A DNA stretch of 64,000 bases, taken from the NCBI RefSeq assembly GCF_001571385.1, contig NZ_BCNW01000001.1:2457470-2521469 (forward strand), read 5' to 3'. Positions 32,758 through 41,181 of the stretch are shown here, piece after piece; the stretch's first letter is position 1, and each line of letters begins with the position of its first letter. Source of the stretch: Methanofollis ethanolicus (GTDB lineage Archaea; Halobacteriota; Methanomicrobia; Methanomicrobiales; Methanofollaceae). A program made the position numbers and the translations under genes. The notes below the pieces were generated by a model. That model was not told where the DNA came from. It was given only the letters and a program-made list of their open reading frames with translations, and made no database searches.

Positions 32758-34077
32758 TTATACCCCTTCGAGTTCCCTGAACCGGAAGGAGACCCGCCAC
32801 TCCTGCTGCTCCCGCAGCATCATCTCGTTCGCCTCGGCAAGGAGGTCACAGAGGGTCGGCATGTCCTCGGCCCGCCTGATCCGCAGGGAGAGTGCCGAGA
32901 GGTGGCGGAGCATGCGGGACGCCCTCTCGGCCGTCGGGCGGTACTCCTGCTGGGTCCGGATCGCGGCGAGGCCGGCCGCAACAGCGGGGAGGACGATGGT
33001 CAGGGTGGTGGTGTAGGGGTGGCCGACGCCCGAGGCATGGGCCGCGGCCGCGATCAGGGTGGCGATGAAGAAGATCTCCCCGGCATAGAGGAGGTCCTCG
33101 TGCCGCCGCCGGTTTTTCTGCGCCTTCTCCGCGTACCAGTCGATCTGCCGGGCGAGCCAGGCCTCCAGGAGGAAGGTCTTCAGGGGCTCGAAGGGCATCG
33201 CAAGGGAGCAGTATTCCTGCGGCCTCGACTCGACCAGACTCTCAAAGGCCAGAGAGAGCCAGTCGTCGGCATGGGGAGAGAGGGTGAGGGGCGGGCGGTC
33301 GGGGAGCTCGCAGGTGATGCAGACAAAACAGAGGAAGATCGCCGATCTGATCCTCTCTGCAAGGAAGCGGTAGTCGAGCCACCTGCGGTGCCAGTCCAGG
33401 GTCCGGCCAGCAATGAGGAGGAGGAGGACGCAGGCGATCGCCGCCACCTCCAGCCAGACCAGGGCAGGCCAGACAGGGAGGAGGAGGGCCTGGACTGCGG
33501 CGATGGCGATCGCGGCGGAGGAGAGGGCGTACACCGCACTGCCGGCCAGCCGGTGGCGGCGGCCATAGCGGTCGGCGAGGATGCGGGTGCGGGCATAGTA
33601 CGGGAGGAGGGACCCTGCCACCTCGTCAAGGAGGGCCGGGTCCAGGCCCGCACCGAGCAGGGCCGCCCTGTAAGCACTCTCCCGGCCGGCCACCTTTACC
33701 CTGACCCGCGCCGTGTCCACACTCTCGCCATTATAGGCGTCGAAGAAGCGGAGGGTCTCGAGGATGCGGTCGGCATGGTGCTCCGCGGTGACCGCACCCT
33801 CCGGGGTAACGAAAAAGAATGTCCTGCCCGCGGCGCGGGCCGCGGCGGCGGCGTCTTCGGTGAAAGCAACGAGGATGTCGCAGGCCTCGGCCACCTTCGC
33901 GGCCGAGCCGACGGTCTGGAGGTCGGCGATGCCGGGAACAGTTGCGCTGGTGGTCACGGCCAGATAGGTGTGAGGTGTGCTGGCAAGGATGCGGTCCAGG
34001 TACACGAGCACAGGCGCGGGGTCGCCCTCTCCTACCACCCCGACACGGACCACCAGGGGGAGGGGAGGGGTCTCCAT
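32758..34077 (-). CDS. SLOG-like plus SLATT-like membrane protein
   Basis: A 439-residue protein from ATG 34077. Residues 1-125 look like a divergent SLOG/Rossmann domain (RVGVVGEGDPAPVLVYLDRI, then VAEACDILVAFTEDAAAAAR), which in relatives binds nucleotide-derived signals. Residues 160-245 carry two TM helices and the motif WLDYRFLAERIR (233-244), typical of SLATT-like 2TM modules; two more hydrophobic helices lie at about 330-375. SLATT proteins are predicted pore-forming effectors in nucleotide-signalled defence. No cyclase is adjacent; the neighbour is a HEAT-repeat gene. The domain calls are by motif resemblance only. Confidence 0.6.
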   Translation of the reverse strand: METPPLPLVVRVGVVGEGDPAPVLVYLDRILASTPHTYLAVTTSATVPGIADLQTVGSAAKVAEACDILVAFTEDAAAAARAAGRTFFFVTPEGAVTAEHHADRILETLRFFDAYNGESVDTARVRVKVAGRESAYRAALLGAGLDPALLDEVAGSLLPYYARTRILADRYGRRHRLAGSAVYALSSAAIAIAAVQALLLPVWPALVWLEVAAIACVLLLLIAGRTLDWHRRWLDYRFLAERIRSAIFLCFVCITCELPDRPPLTLSPHADDWLSLAFESLVESRPQEYCSLAMPFEPLKTFLLEAWLARQIDWYAEKAQKNRRRHEDLLYAGEIFFIATLIAAAAHASGVGHPYTTTLTIVLPAVAAGLAAIRTQQEYRPTAERASRMLRHLSALSLRIRRAEDMPTLCDLLAEANEMMLREQQEWRVSFRFRELEGV

Positions 34078-34078
34078 A

Positions 34079-34639
34079 TCACGGCCGACCGAGGGCATCC
34101 CTGATCGCCCGGCGCACCGCACCCGAGGGTTCGGCGACGAGGGCCGCCTCCAGGGCAGATTCCGCGCCCCCCACACGCCCCAGGGCAAAGGCCGCCGCCT
34201 TCCTGGCCGGCGGGTTTGTATCGGAGAGGAGGGGGAGGAGGGCCTCCCGCGCCGCCGGGTCTGCGATCTGGCCGAGGGCCTTCGCCGCCATGTAACGCAC
34301 ATGGTCCTTTTCATCTGCGAGGGCCCGCACGAGGGGCCCGACGGCCCGGCGGTCGCCGATGCGGCCGAGCCCCTCCGCAGCGCGGTACCGGGGCCGCCAC
34401 GCAGGGTCCTGGAGGGCGCGGACAAGGGGGAGGACGGCATCCTGTGCCACCAGACCCTCCATCGCCCGCGCCCGCACCCCTTTGTCGGCATCGCCGAGGG
34501 CCAGGACGAGCGCGGTCGGGTCCTCCCCATCCTTCCCGAGGAAGATCGCGGCCATACTCCTGATGCGGGCCTCTTCGGCTCCGGAAAGGGCAAGGCAGAG
34601 TCCTTCCCGCGCACGGTCTGCCGTGTACTCATGCTCCAT
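34079..34639 (-). CDS. HEAT-repeat protein
   Basis: A 186-residue protein from ATG 34639 composed of about five HEAT/PBS-lyase-like repeats, e.g. DPAWRPRYRAAEGLGRIGDR, EKDHVRYMAAKALGQIADPA and SDTNPPARKAAAFALGRVGG. It is a helical scaffold probably for protein binding. It is immediately upstream of the SLOG/SLATT-like gene (its stop is followed by that ATG after 1 bp), so the two are translationally coupled and likely work together. Confidence 0.85.
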   Translation of the reverse strand: MEHEYTADRAREGLCLALSGAEEARIRSMAAIFLGKDGEDPTALVLALGDADKGVRARAMEGLVAQDAVLPLVRALQDPAWRPRYRAAEGLGRIGDRRAVGPLVRALADEKDHVRYMAAKALGQIADPAAREALLPLLSDTNPPARKAAAFALGRVGGAESALEAALVAEPSGAVRRAIRDALGRP

Positions 34640-34711
34640 GGAGAGACACTTCACCTCCGGAAGTAAAAAATACACCCCGGAGTCGGGGAGTGACGATGCA
34701 AAAAGGGAAAA

Positions 34712-34784
34712 CGCCCAGGACGGAATTCGAATCCGTGTCGATGCCGTGACAGGGCATCATGATAGGCCTCTACACTACCTGGGC
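34712..34784 (-). tRNA. tRNA-Asp (GTC)
   Basis: Cloverleaf on the minus strand: acceptor GCCCAGG/CCTGGGC, anticodon loop CTGTCAC (GTC), T-arm ACGGA-TTCGAAT-TCCGT and discriminator G. No intron. CCA is not encoded. It lies just downstream of tRNA-Tyr in the same orientation. Confidence 0.95.
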
Positions 34785-34795
34785 ACATTGCGATA

Positions 34796-34902
34796 TCCCG
34801 CCTCCCGGAGTCGAACCGGGGACATCGCGGTAGCCGCGCGGTTACCGAGCGTCGGTAAACCAAACTACAGCCGCGCACTCTACCAGTCTGAGTTAAGGCG
34901 GG
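34796..34902 (-). tRNA. tRNA-Tyr (GTA) with 33-nt intron
   Basis: Acceptor CCCGCCT/AGGCGGG, D-stem ACTC/GAGT, anticodon stem CGCGG/CCGCG and T-stem CCCGG/CCGGG. The loop CTGTAG-A is interrupted after G37 by a 33-nt intron, the canonical archaeal position, expected to form a bulge-helix-bulge for the splicing endonuclease. Mature length is 74 nt with discriminator A. A box-A-like TTTAATAA lies at 34932-34939 upstream. Confidence 0.93.
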
Positions 34903-34971
34903 TATTGCGTTATATAGGTGGGCCTAGCCGGTTATTAAAGATATCGGTGTCCCCTGACGCCCCGGGAGACA

Positions 34972-34981
34972 TCTATATATA
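34972..34981 (+). promoter_or_regulatory. Box-A-like promoter of the LeuA/CimA gene
   Basis: The run 'tctatatata' lies about 90 bp before the expected start of the synthase gene and is divergent from the tRNA genes. Its spacing allows a leader of about 60 nt. Confidence 0.45.
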
Positions 34982-35063
34982 TCCCGGTGTCCTTTTCTGT
35001 GTATGTCTCGCATCAACGCAGACACACAGATGACAAGGGGGTATCGTTTTCTTTACCCCTGGG

Positions 35064-36572
35064 AATGCACGTAAGACCATCACTCTTTTCGACACCACGC
35101 TGAGGGACGGCGAACAAACGCCGGGCGTGTCCTTTACCGTTGACCAGAAGGTCGAGATTGCACGCCAGCTCGCCGCAACAGGCATCGGCACCATCGAGGC
35201 CGGGTTCCCTGCATCCTCCGCGGAGGAGAGGGAGGCCGTGCAGGCGGTCGCCAGGGCCGTCGACTCTGCCCGGATCTGCGGCCTCGCCCGGATGCGCAGG
35301 GACGACGTGGATGCCTGCACCGCGTGCGGCGTCGGCATGATCCATGTCTTCGTCCCGACCTCTGACATCCAGCGGGAGTACACGATCAAAAAGAGCAGGC
35401 AGGAGGTGCTCGACGCCACCGCGGAGGTCGTCGCCTATGCCAGGGAGCAGGTGCCGCACGTCCTCTTCTCCGCAATGGACGCCACCAGGACTGACAGGGA
35501 CTACCTGGCCGAAGTCTGCCGGGCGGCCGTGGACGCGGGGGCGACGACCGTGAACATCCCCGACACCGTCGGCGTGATGACGCCGACCGCGATGAAGGAG
35601 TTGATCGCCTGGGCCGTGAAGGAGGTGAAGGCGCCGATCGACGTCCACTGCCACAACGACTTCGGCCTCGCGGTCGCAAACACCCTGGCCGCGGTCGAGG
35701 CCGGGGCCGCGCAGGTCCAGGTCACCGTCAACGGCATGGGCGAGCGGGCCGGCAACGCCGACCTCGCCCAGACCGCGATGGCCCTGGAGGCGATCTACGG
35801 CATCGAGACAGGCGTCGTCTCCAACCGCCTCCTGGAGACCTCGCGCCTGGTCTCCCGGTACGCCGGGATCAGCATCCCGCCGGGACAGCCCGTCGTCGGC
35901 GAGAACGCCTTCTCCCATGAGAGCGGCATCCATGCCCACGGCATCATCGAGCACCCGGACACCTTCGAGCCGGGCATCATGACCCCGGAAATGGTCGGTC
36001 ATCGACGGCGCCTGAAGCTCGGCAAGCATGCGGGCAGGCACGCCGTCCGCCAGATGCTCGCCGACGTCCACATGCAGCCTGACGACGCCGCACTCGACCA
36101 GATCCTGGCGAAGATGAAGGCGATCGCCAGCCGCGGCCGCCGGATCACCGACGCCGACCTGTATGCGATCGCCGAGGAAGTGATGGGCATGGCAGGCGTC
36201 ACCCCCGCAGTCGGGCTGCGGGACATCGCCGTCTTCACCGGCACCCACTCGATGCCGACCGCCTCGGTCAGCCTCATCGTCGACGGGGCCGAGAAGGTCG
36301 GGTGCAGCACAGGCAACGGCCCGGTGGACGCCGCCATGAAGGCGATCCTCCGCTGCCTGGACGAGCCCGTCCACCTGAAGGAGTTCGCGGTCGAGTCGAT
36401 CAGCGGCGGCACAGACGCCATCGGCCATGTCACGATCACCGTCGAGGACCGGGCAGGCCACATCTTCGACGCCTCTGCCTCATCAGACGACATCGTCATC
36501 GCCTCCGTCGACGCCATGATCAACGCGATCAACCTCCTGCAGAGGGTGCAGGGCGCGAAGACCGGGGAGTGA
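35064..36572 (+). CDS. 2-isopropylmalate / (R)-citramalate synthase
   Basis: About 502 residues of the homocitrate synthase family. TITLFDTTLRDGEQTPGVSF is the acyl-CoA/metal motif, HCHNDFGLAVANTLAAVEAG the second metal site, and the C-terminal 110 residues (from about IAVFTGTHSMPTASVSLIVD) are the LeuA regulatory domain, which rules out AksA. LeuA and CimA cannot be separated by eye. The conserved protein starts at about NARKTITLF (35064), but no ATG, GTG or TTG occurs in frame between the stop at 35031 and GTG 35127, which would remove the DTTLRDGEQ motif; an indel or non-standard start is implied. Confidence 0.88.
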   Translation, partial: NARKTITLFDTTLRDGEQTPGVSFTVDQKVEIARQLAATGIGTIEAGFPASSAEEREAVQAVARAVDSARICGLARMRRDDVDACTACGVGMIHVFVPTSDIQREYTIKKSRQEVLDATAEVVAYAREQVPHVLFSAMDATRTDRDYLAEVCRAAVDAGATTVNIPDTVGVMTPTAMKELIAWAVKEVKAPIDVHCHNDFGLAVANTLAAVEAGAAQVQVTVNGMGERAGNADLAQTAMALEAIYGIETGVVSNRLLETSRLVSRYAGISIPPGQPVVGENAFSHESGIHAHGIIEHPDTFEPGIMTPEMVGHRRRLKLGKHAGRHAVRQMLADVHMQPDDAALDQILAKMKAIASRGRRITDADLYAIAEEVMGMAGVTPAVGLRDIAVFTGTHSMPTASVSLIVDGAEKVGCSTGNGPVDAAMKAILRCLDEPVHLKEFAVESISGGTDAIGHVTITVEDRAGHIFDASASSDDIVIASVDAMINAINLLQRVQGAKTGE

Positions 36573-37118
36573 CCTCCCCGGAACGACACTTTTTTTCGGG
36601 TTCTTGAACTCTCTGACGCTCGTTTCCCCCGGCACAGAATAGTAGGAGTACGGCAATCATCCCCTTCAGGATCCATGCTCTGTCTTCCCCGGCCCTATCC
36701 TGAGATCGGGGGTCCGGGGGCAACGAGAAAGCCGCCAGGCTTTCGAGTAGTCCCCCGGCTCGTATCTAGGGGAAGGCGGGCGATTGGCACTTTCCACCGG
36801 GGGACTACGCCCCCGAACCCCCGCTCAGGATAGGCAGGGATAGGGCAATCTCCCCTTCAGGATCCTCTGTTCGCTCTTCCCGGGATCAGTTCTGAGGGAG
36901 AAAAAAGGAGGTTGAGAAAACCGTAGGTCTTCGAGGGCCGAACGCAATGAGGTCAAGAAACTGAAGGTTTCGCTGTGCGAACGAAGTGAGCATGAGAAAA
37001 CCGCAGGTTTTCGAGGCAGTCCCCCGGCGAACACTATGGGGAAGGCGGTGGACCTGTGCATCCCATCGGGTAGTCACCACAGCGATCGACCCGGACAAAG
37101 AGAAACCAGAAAAAAAGA
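36573..37118. repeat. Family A hairpin repeat, copy 2
   Basis: A gene-free stretch. At about 36705-36765 a long imperfect hairpin pairs CCGGGGGCAACGAGAAAGCC with the following GGCTTTCGAGTAGTCCCCCG; a second core, CCGGGGGACTACGCCCCCG, lies at 36797-36815, followed by 'tcaggataggcaggg'. The reverse complement of the first hairpin occurs at about 61125-61200. A further set of short 'gaggtcaagaaactgaaggtt'-like phrases at 36905-37010 is locally repetitive. Confidence 0.7.
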
Positions 37119-37481
37119 TTACGAGGCCGGGGAAGAGCCGCCGCCGAGGGCCTGCTTCACCTGGGACTGGAGCTGCTCGAACTTCGTCTGCATCACTTTT
37201 TCCTGTTTTTCAAGGGACGCAATCCGCAGCCCGAGGGTCTCGGCCTTCTCCTGCAATTCGGCGAGCACCTTCTCCTTCCCCTTCTGCATCATCACGGTGC
37301 CGACATTCACGTACACCGGCGCATCGTCGGCGACCTCCTTCAACTCCTCCGCCGCGCGGTTTGTCTCCTTCACCGCCATCTCGTACTGGGCCTTCTGCCC
37401 GACGATCGTCTGGAGCTGCTGCTGGATCTGCTGCAGCATCGCAAGCTGCTGCTGAACCCTGGGTGAAATAGTACTACTCAT
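37119..37481 (-). CDS. pfdB: Prefoldin subunit beta
   Basis: A 120-residue protein with the beta-prefoldin layout: N-terminal coiled coil (VQQQLAMLQQIQQQLQTIVG), hairpin (PVYVNVGTVMMQKGKEKVLA) and C-terminal coiled coil ending in a GGGSS tail. It forms the hetero-hexameric chaperone with the alpha subunit. It is the last gene of the minus-strand translation/proteasome run and overlaps the Pcc1 gene by 8 bp. Confidence 0.95.
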   Translation of the reverse strand: MSSTISPRVQQQLAMLQQIQQQLQTIVGQKAQYEMAVKETNRAAEELKEVADDAPVYVNVGTVMMQKGKEKVLAELQEKAETLGLRIASLEKQEKVMQTKFEQLQSQVKQALGGGSSPAS

Positions 37482-37716
37482 GCCTGATCATCTCCTGGAT
37501 TTCGTCAGCCACATTGACCAGCCGAAGCCACATGTTCAGCGCCGCCCGCAGGGCGTGCACGTCCGCCGCCCACACCGTGAGGACAAGGCTGTCGGGGCCG
37601 GCGAGGGCGACCCCCTCGTGGGAACGGGAACCGGCCACCTCCCCGGCCTCCGGGGCGAGGGCGCGGTACAGCAGGGGCGCAGCCGGCGAGTGGAACGTAA
37701 AGACCGCCTCATGCAT
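37474..37716 (-). CDS. KEOPS complex subunit Pcc1
   Basis: An 80-residue protein from ATG 37716: [20 protein letters not shown], then LVLTVWAADVHALRAALNMW and LRLVNVADEIQEMIRHE, the beta-strand and final helix of Pcc1. The KEOPS complex makes t6A37 in tRNA; Pcc1 is its dimerisation subunit. It overlaps both neighbouring genes by 8 bp, as in other euryarchaeal genomes where it sits between Brix and prefoldin genes. Confidence 0.85.
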   Translation of the reverse strand: MHEAVFTFHSPAAPLLYRALAPEAGEVAGSRSHEGVALAGPDSLVLTVWAADVHALRAALNMWLRLVNVADEIQEMIRHE

Positions 37717-38107
37717 CGGGTGCCACCTCAAGGACGATCCTCTTCTTCTGCTGGCCGTCAAAGATGACTGACGGCACGTCGGCCTCGATCTGTTCAGTTA
37801 CACAGTATCTTTTCAGGACATCATAAACCGATGGGTCCGCGATCCTGACCGTGTGACTGATCGGTTCGCTCCGCTCAGAGATCGTGACCTTCCTGAGAGC
37901 AAACTCATGGGCGACAACCCCTTCCTCCACCACCTGGAGCCTGAGGGCGCCGCGTTCCCGGAGAAAGAGTATGACCGACTCGTCGGAAAGGGCCGCAAGG
38001 CCGGTCTTCCCGCGGGCCAGGTATCGGGCGCCCGTCGCAAAGGCGAGGTGCCGTGCGAGCGCCCGCAGGTCGTTTGCCGCTTTTCTGGAGGTCGTGACGA
38101 CAGTCAT
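37709..38107 (-). CDS. Brix-domain ribosome biogenesis protein
   Basis: A 132-residue protein from ATG 38107: [36 protein letters not shown] and IVLEVAPDA match the archaeal short IMP4/Brix proteins implicated in rRNA maturation. The position between rpoP and pcc1 agrees with conserved gene order. The ATG overlaps the rpoP stop (ATGA). Confidence 0.85.
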   Translation of the reverse strand: MTVVTTSRKAANDLRALARHLAFATGARYLARGKTGLAALSDESVILFLRERGALRLQVVEEGVVAHEFALRKVTISERSEPISHTVRIADPSVYDVLKRYCVTEQIEADVPSVIFDGQQKKRIVLEVAPDA

Positions 38108-38238
38108 CGAGCCTTCAGGTCTTTGGTCGCGGCGCCTCTCTCCTTGAACAGGATACGGTGTCCGCAGTAGGGGCACCTGACATTCTGGTCGATCTCGACC
38201 TTCTGCTTACACCGCGCACACTTGTACGAGCTGGCCAC
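38104..38238 (-). CDS. rpoP: DNA-directed RNA polymerase subunit P
   Basis: A 44-residue protein from GTG 38238: [20 protein letters not shown] followed by [20 protein letters not shown]. The two CxxC pairs bind zinc, and the length is normal for archaeal Rpo12. It lies between rpl37ae (5-bp gap) and the Brix gene (4-bp overlap), the usual order. Confidence 0.95.
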   Translation of the reverse strand: MASSYKCARCKQKVEIDQNVRCPYCGHRILFKERGAATKDLKAR

Positions 38239-38243
38239 GGAGC

Positions 38244-38534
38244 TTACTCCTGGGTCTCGATTGCACGCTCGATCGTCCGCAGGGCCACGCGGAGGGACGG
38301 CGTCTGCGGAGCGTACGCACCGCCTGCAAACTTAAACCCGCACTTGCGGCATTCCCAGATCCCGGTGCCGACACGGTGGACAGACTCGTGGTCACAGCGG
38401 GGGCAGGTGTGGGCGGCCTTCTCGACCCTCTCGACCTCGACCACACGCTTGCGGATGAACCTGCCGTACCTGCATCCGAACCGCCCGGAACTCCCGGTGA
38501 CTTTGCCTTTTGCTTTCTGGTTACGCCTCGCCAT
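38244..38534 (-). CDS. rpl37ae: Ribosomal protein L37ae (eL43)
   Basis: A 96-residue zinc-ribbon ribosomal protein: [20 protein letters not shown], then CPRC and CRKC pairs (residues 44-47 and 62-65) and a C-terminal helix [10 protein letters not shown]. It directly follows the SBDS gene by 43 bp; in many archaea the exosome genes rrp4, rrp41 and rrp42 lie at this point and are absent here. Confidence 0.97.
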   Translation of the reverse strand: MARRNQKAKGKVTGSSGRFGCRYGRFIRKRVVEVERVEKAAHTCPRCDHESVHRVGTGIWECRKCGFKFAGGAYAPQTPSLRVALRTIERAIETQE

Positions 38535-38577
38535 TCTGGATTACCCCTAATATGCTTATTTAGGTTAGATGTTTTGG

Positions 38578-39282
38578 TTAATATAGTTGTTCAAGCACCT
38601 TGACCTGCCCGTCTCCCTTGGAGAGACGGTTGACCAGAGAGTAGAATTCACTCTGTGTGCCGGCAGGGATCCTGCATACGCAGACCCATGACCCGTCGTT
38701 CTGCCACTCCTCTCTCTCGACCGTCGTCGCCGTCTGCATCTCGCCATAGGCGCGGGGCGCGTGGTCGGCCGGGATCCGCACCGCGACGCGGAGTTCCTCG
38801 AAACGGATGGGGATGAGAGGGCGGAGGGCCTTCATCGTCTCCTTCACCAGTTCGTCCAGGTGCTTGAAGGGGTCGATGCTCACCCTCGCCTCCTCCATCG
38901 CCATCTCGATCCTCTGGGGCGGGTGCGGGAGTTTGGTCTGCGGGTTGACAGCGTTGCGTGCGATGTACGTGATGACCTGCCGGCGCTTATCCTCGATCAG
39001 CTGCCGGCGCTGCTCTGAGGTGAGATGGATCTCGCCCTTGGTAAGGATCTTTCGTGCGATCGGCTCGAAGTCCGTCGTCCCGAAGGCCTTCACCAGGGAC
39101 TCGTCAGAGGCACGTTCCCCATGCGCGAAGTTCTCAAAGACGAAATCGGCAGCGACAAGGTCCTCGATCGGGACGTCCTCGCCCTTTTTGACCTTCATCG
39201 CAAGGTCGGGGTCGACCCCGATCTCGAACCGCTCGCCGTGACTCTCAAGCCGTGCCACAATCGCCCGGTCCAGGGGGATCAT
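38578..39282 (-). CDS. Ribosome assembly factor SBDS (Sdo1)
   Basis: A 234-residue protein with the three SBDS domains: N-terminal FYSH domain (VARLESHGERFEIGVDPDLA, PIEDLVAADFVFENFAHGER), central helical domain (LTKGEIHLTSEQRRQLIEDK, PHPPQRIEMAMEEARVSIDP) and C-terminal ferredoxin-like domain (RPLIPIRFEELRVAVRIPAD). It releases the anti-association factor aIF6 from the large subunit. It lies 7 bp after psmA. Confidence 0.97.
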   Translation of the reverse strand: MIPLDRAIVARLESHGERFEIGVDPDLAMKVKKGEDVPIEDLVAADFVFENFAHGERASDESLVKAFGTTDFEPIARKILTKGEIHLTSEQRRQLIEDKRRQVITYIARNAVNPQTKLPHPPQRIEMAMEEARVSIDPFKHLDELVKETMKALRPLIPIRFEELRVAVRIPADHAPRAYGEMQTATTVEREEWQNDGSWVCVCRIPAGTQSEFYSLVNRLSKGDGQVKVLEQLY

Positions 39283-39289
39283 ACCTTAC

Positions 39290-40039
39290 TCACTCCCCTG
39301 AAGGTTCCGCGACACTCTCGAAGTCCATCTGGTCGACAAAGGACTTCACTTCCGCGGCTTCCATCTTGCGGAAGAACGGGTTTGCGACTTCGATGACACC
39401 GATCTCGACGGTCTGGACATCGAACTTCCCTTCGGTCGCCGCATGGAGGGCCTTGAGACCGAGACGGATCGCGTCGGGGATCGTCATCTCGGGGTTGTAC
39501 TCCTCCTCGAAGATCTTCATGGCCGCAGGCCGGCCGATGCCGATGCCTGTCGCCTTGTACTCGAGGAGCGTGCCCGACGGGTCGGTCTCGAAGAGGCGGA
39601 CCTCGCCCTCGAAGATACCCGCGATCAGCAGGGCCGTGCCATACGGGCGGGCGCCGCCGAACTGGGTGTACACCTGCATGTGATCGCAGATCTTCTTTGC
39701 CAGGGTCTCGACATCGATCGACTCGTCGTAGGTCACCCTGTTGATCTGTGCCTCGACCCGCGCCCTTTCCACAAGGAGGCGGGCGTCGCCGACAAGGCCC
39801 GAGGACGCGACACCGATGTGATCGTCGATCAGGTAGATCTTCTCGATCGACGAGGATTCAAGGAGGCGGGACGAGACCCTCTTGTCGACAAGAAGGATCA
39901 CACCTTCCCTGCACTTGATCCCGACTGCAGTGGTCCCCCGCTTCACTGCCTCGCGTGCGTACTCTACCTGGTAGAGACGGCCGTCCGGGCTGAAGACCGT
40001 GATCGCCCGGTCATATCCCATCTGATATTGTGGTTGCAT
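39290..40039 (-). CDS. psmA: Proteasome subunit alpha
   Basis: A 249-residue protein: YDRAITVFSPDGRLYQVEYA is the alpha-subunit N-terminal gate motif, followed by KCREGVILLVDKRVSSRLLE and YTQFGGARPYGTALLIAGIF. It forms the outer rings of the 20S particle. It overlaps the end of the RNase P gene by 1 bp. Confidence 0.98.
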   Translation of the reverse strand: MQPQYQMGYDRAITVFSPDGRLYQVEYAREAVKRGTTAVGIKCREGVILLVDKRVSSRLLESSSIEKIYLIDDHIGVASSGLVGDARLLVERARVEAQINRVTYDESIDVETLAKKICDHMQVYTQFGGARPYGTALLIAGIFEGEVRLFETDPSGTLLEYKATGIGIGRPAAMKIFEEEYNPEMTIPDAIRLGLKALHAATEGKFDVQTVEIGVIEVANPFFRKMEAAEVKSFVDQMDFESVAEPSGE

Positions 40040-40521
40040 TAGATCTCCTCTCTTTCATGATCTGTCAAAAAGACTCTGCTCTGCTTTTTAATACCCTCTT
40101 GTAGTACATCAACCTTGTGCCGTCCGTACCTGAAGGCGGGTGACTCCTTTTCCCCGTAGGCGACCGATTCCGGTCCCTTCCGGGGACCCCCCTCCAGAAG
40201 TCGCCTCTTGAGCGCGGCGATCGTCCCGGAAACCGCCACTGTCCTGAGGGCGATTTTCGCGTCCCCGACCGCGGTGACGGTCGAGCACGCGACGGCGAGG
40301 TCGCCCTCTGTCCCCCGCTGACAGCGGAGGATGGCGTGCTCCCCCTCGCGGGAGAGGACGGCGGGCTGGACCACGGCGGCACGGACGTCACCGAAGAGCG
40401 AGGTCACTGCATCGGCGATAGCCAGGTACAGCGCCTTTTCCCCGGTCTCCTGCCAGGGCGGGAAGACCCGCACGAGCAGGTACCTCCTCTTCGTCCTGAG
40501 AGTCGGCGGCCGCACCTTCAT
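40039..40521 (-). CDS. rnp2: Ribonuclease P protein component 2 (Pop5)
   Basis: A 160-residue protein: RPPTLRTKRRYLLVRVFPPW is the Pop5 N-terminus and CQRGTEGDLAVACSTVTAVG the conserved core. The C-terminal 40 residues are low-conservation and basic. It is a subunit of archaeal RNase P, paired with Rpp30 encoded immediately upstream with a 4-bp overlap. Confidence 0.9.
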   Translation of the reverse strand: MKVRPPTLRTKRRYLLVRVFPPWQETGEKALYLAIADAVTSLFGDVRAAVVQPAVLSREGEHAILRCQRGTEGDLAVACSTVTAVGDAKIALRTVAVSGTIAALKRRLLEGGPRKGPESVAYGEKESPAFRYGRHKVDVLQEGIKKQSRVFLTDHEREEI

Positions 40522-41153
40522 TCGACCACCTGCACCGGTTCGGGGCGCTCCATCAGCCTGTCGAGGGAGGAGAGGGCGGAAAGGGTCTCAGCCTCCTCCA
40601 TCCCGAAGAGTGAGCAGAGGCCGACGACCTCCCGCACCGTCCGCAGGTCGAGGGCAGACCTGGCATTGCTTGCGACGGTGAGGGGAAAGCCGTAGTGGCG
40701 CTGGAGGACGAGGACGTCCGCGTAACGCTGGAACACCCTCTGTCTCTCCCGGCCCCGCAGAGATATGACCGGCGCAAGGTCGATCTCGATGGCGACGCCG
40801 TTTTCAGCAGCGGTCCGTGCGGCAACGTGGTCGAAAGCGTGTTTTCCGGCATGGCTAAGTCCCTTCAGCACATGGACCCCGCCATGGGAAACGGCCGACC
40901 TGTTGAAGCCTTCTTCGCCTGCCTCGACCATCACAAGAGCCCCGGCAGGGGCGCGGCGCACTCCCCGCGTCAGGTCCCTGACATGTGCAGCCGCGATCAC
41001 GATGCCCGGGATCACCTGCACGCCAAAGAACTCGCCGTTCCCGCTGGTCGAAACGATCCGGTCAAAACCGCAGTCCCGTGCTTCGAGGGCCATGCGAGGA
41101 AGGGTCGTGTCGCCGTCAGGATAGGGATGCACGCAGGCATCGGTGTACGCCAT
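40518..41153 (-). CDS. rnp3: Ribonuclease P protein component 3 (Rpp30)
   Basis: A 211-residue TIM-barrel protein from ATG 41153: YTDACVHPYPDGDTTLPRMA, then DHVAARTAAENGVAIEIDLA and SNARSALDLRTVREVVGLCS, typical of archaeal Rpp30. A long upstream extension is antisense to rpl15e and is not conserved. Confidence 0.92.
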   Translation of the reverse strand: MAYTDACVHPYPDGDTTLPRMALEARDCGFDRIVSTSGNGEFFGVQVIPGIVIAAAHVRDLTRGVRRAPAGALVMVEAGEEGFNRSAVSHGGVHVLKGLSHAGKHAFDHVAARTAAENGVAIEIDLAPVISLRGRERQRVFQRYADVLVLQRHYGFPLTVASNARSALDLRTVREVVGLCSLFGMEEAETLSALSSLDRLMERPEPVQVVE

Positions 41154-41181
41154 TGGTGCACTCCAAAAAATAAGGGGATGG

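Noticed and set aside
32902-34104. Plus-strand 400-codon frame opposite the SLOG/SLATT-like gene
   Set aside because: Gly/Glu/Arg-rich composition typical of antisense in GC-rich DNA; the minus strand has membrane helices and coupled gene order.
34712-34902. tRNA-Asp/tRNA-Tyr as an integration site for the neighbouring toxin-antitoxin region
   Set aside because: No integrase gene and no duplicated tRNA 3' end were seen in the flanks.
34910-34916. TTATATA as the tRNA-Tyr promoter
   Set aside because: It is only 8 bp from the tRNA 5' end, too close for box A; the element at 34932-34939 has better spacing.
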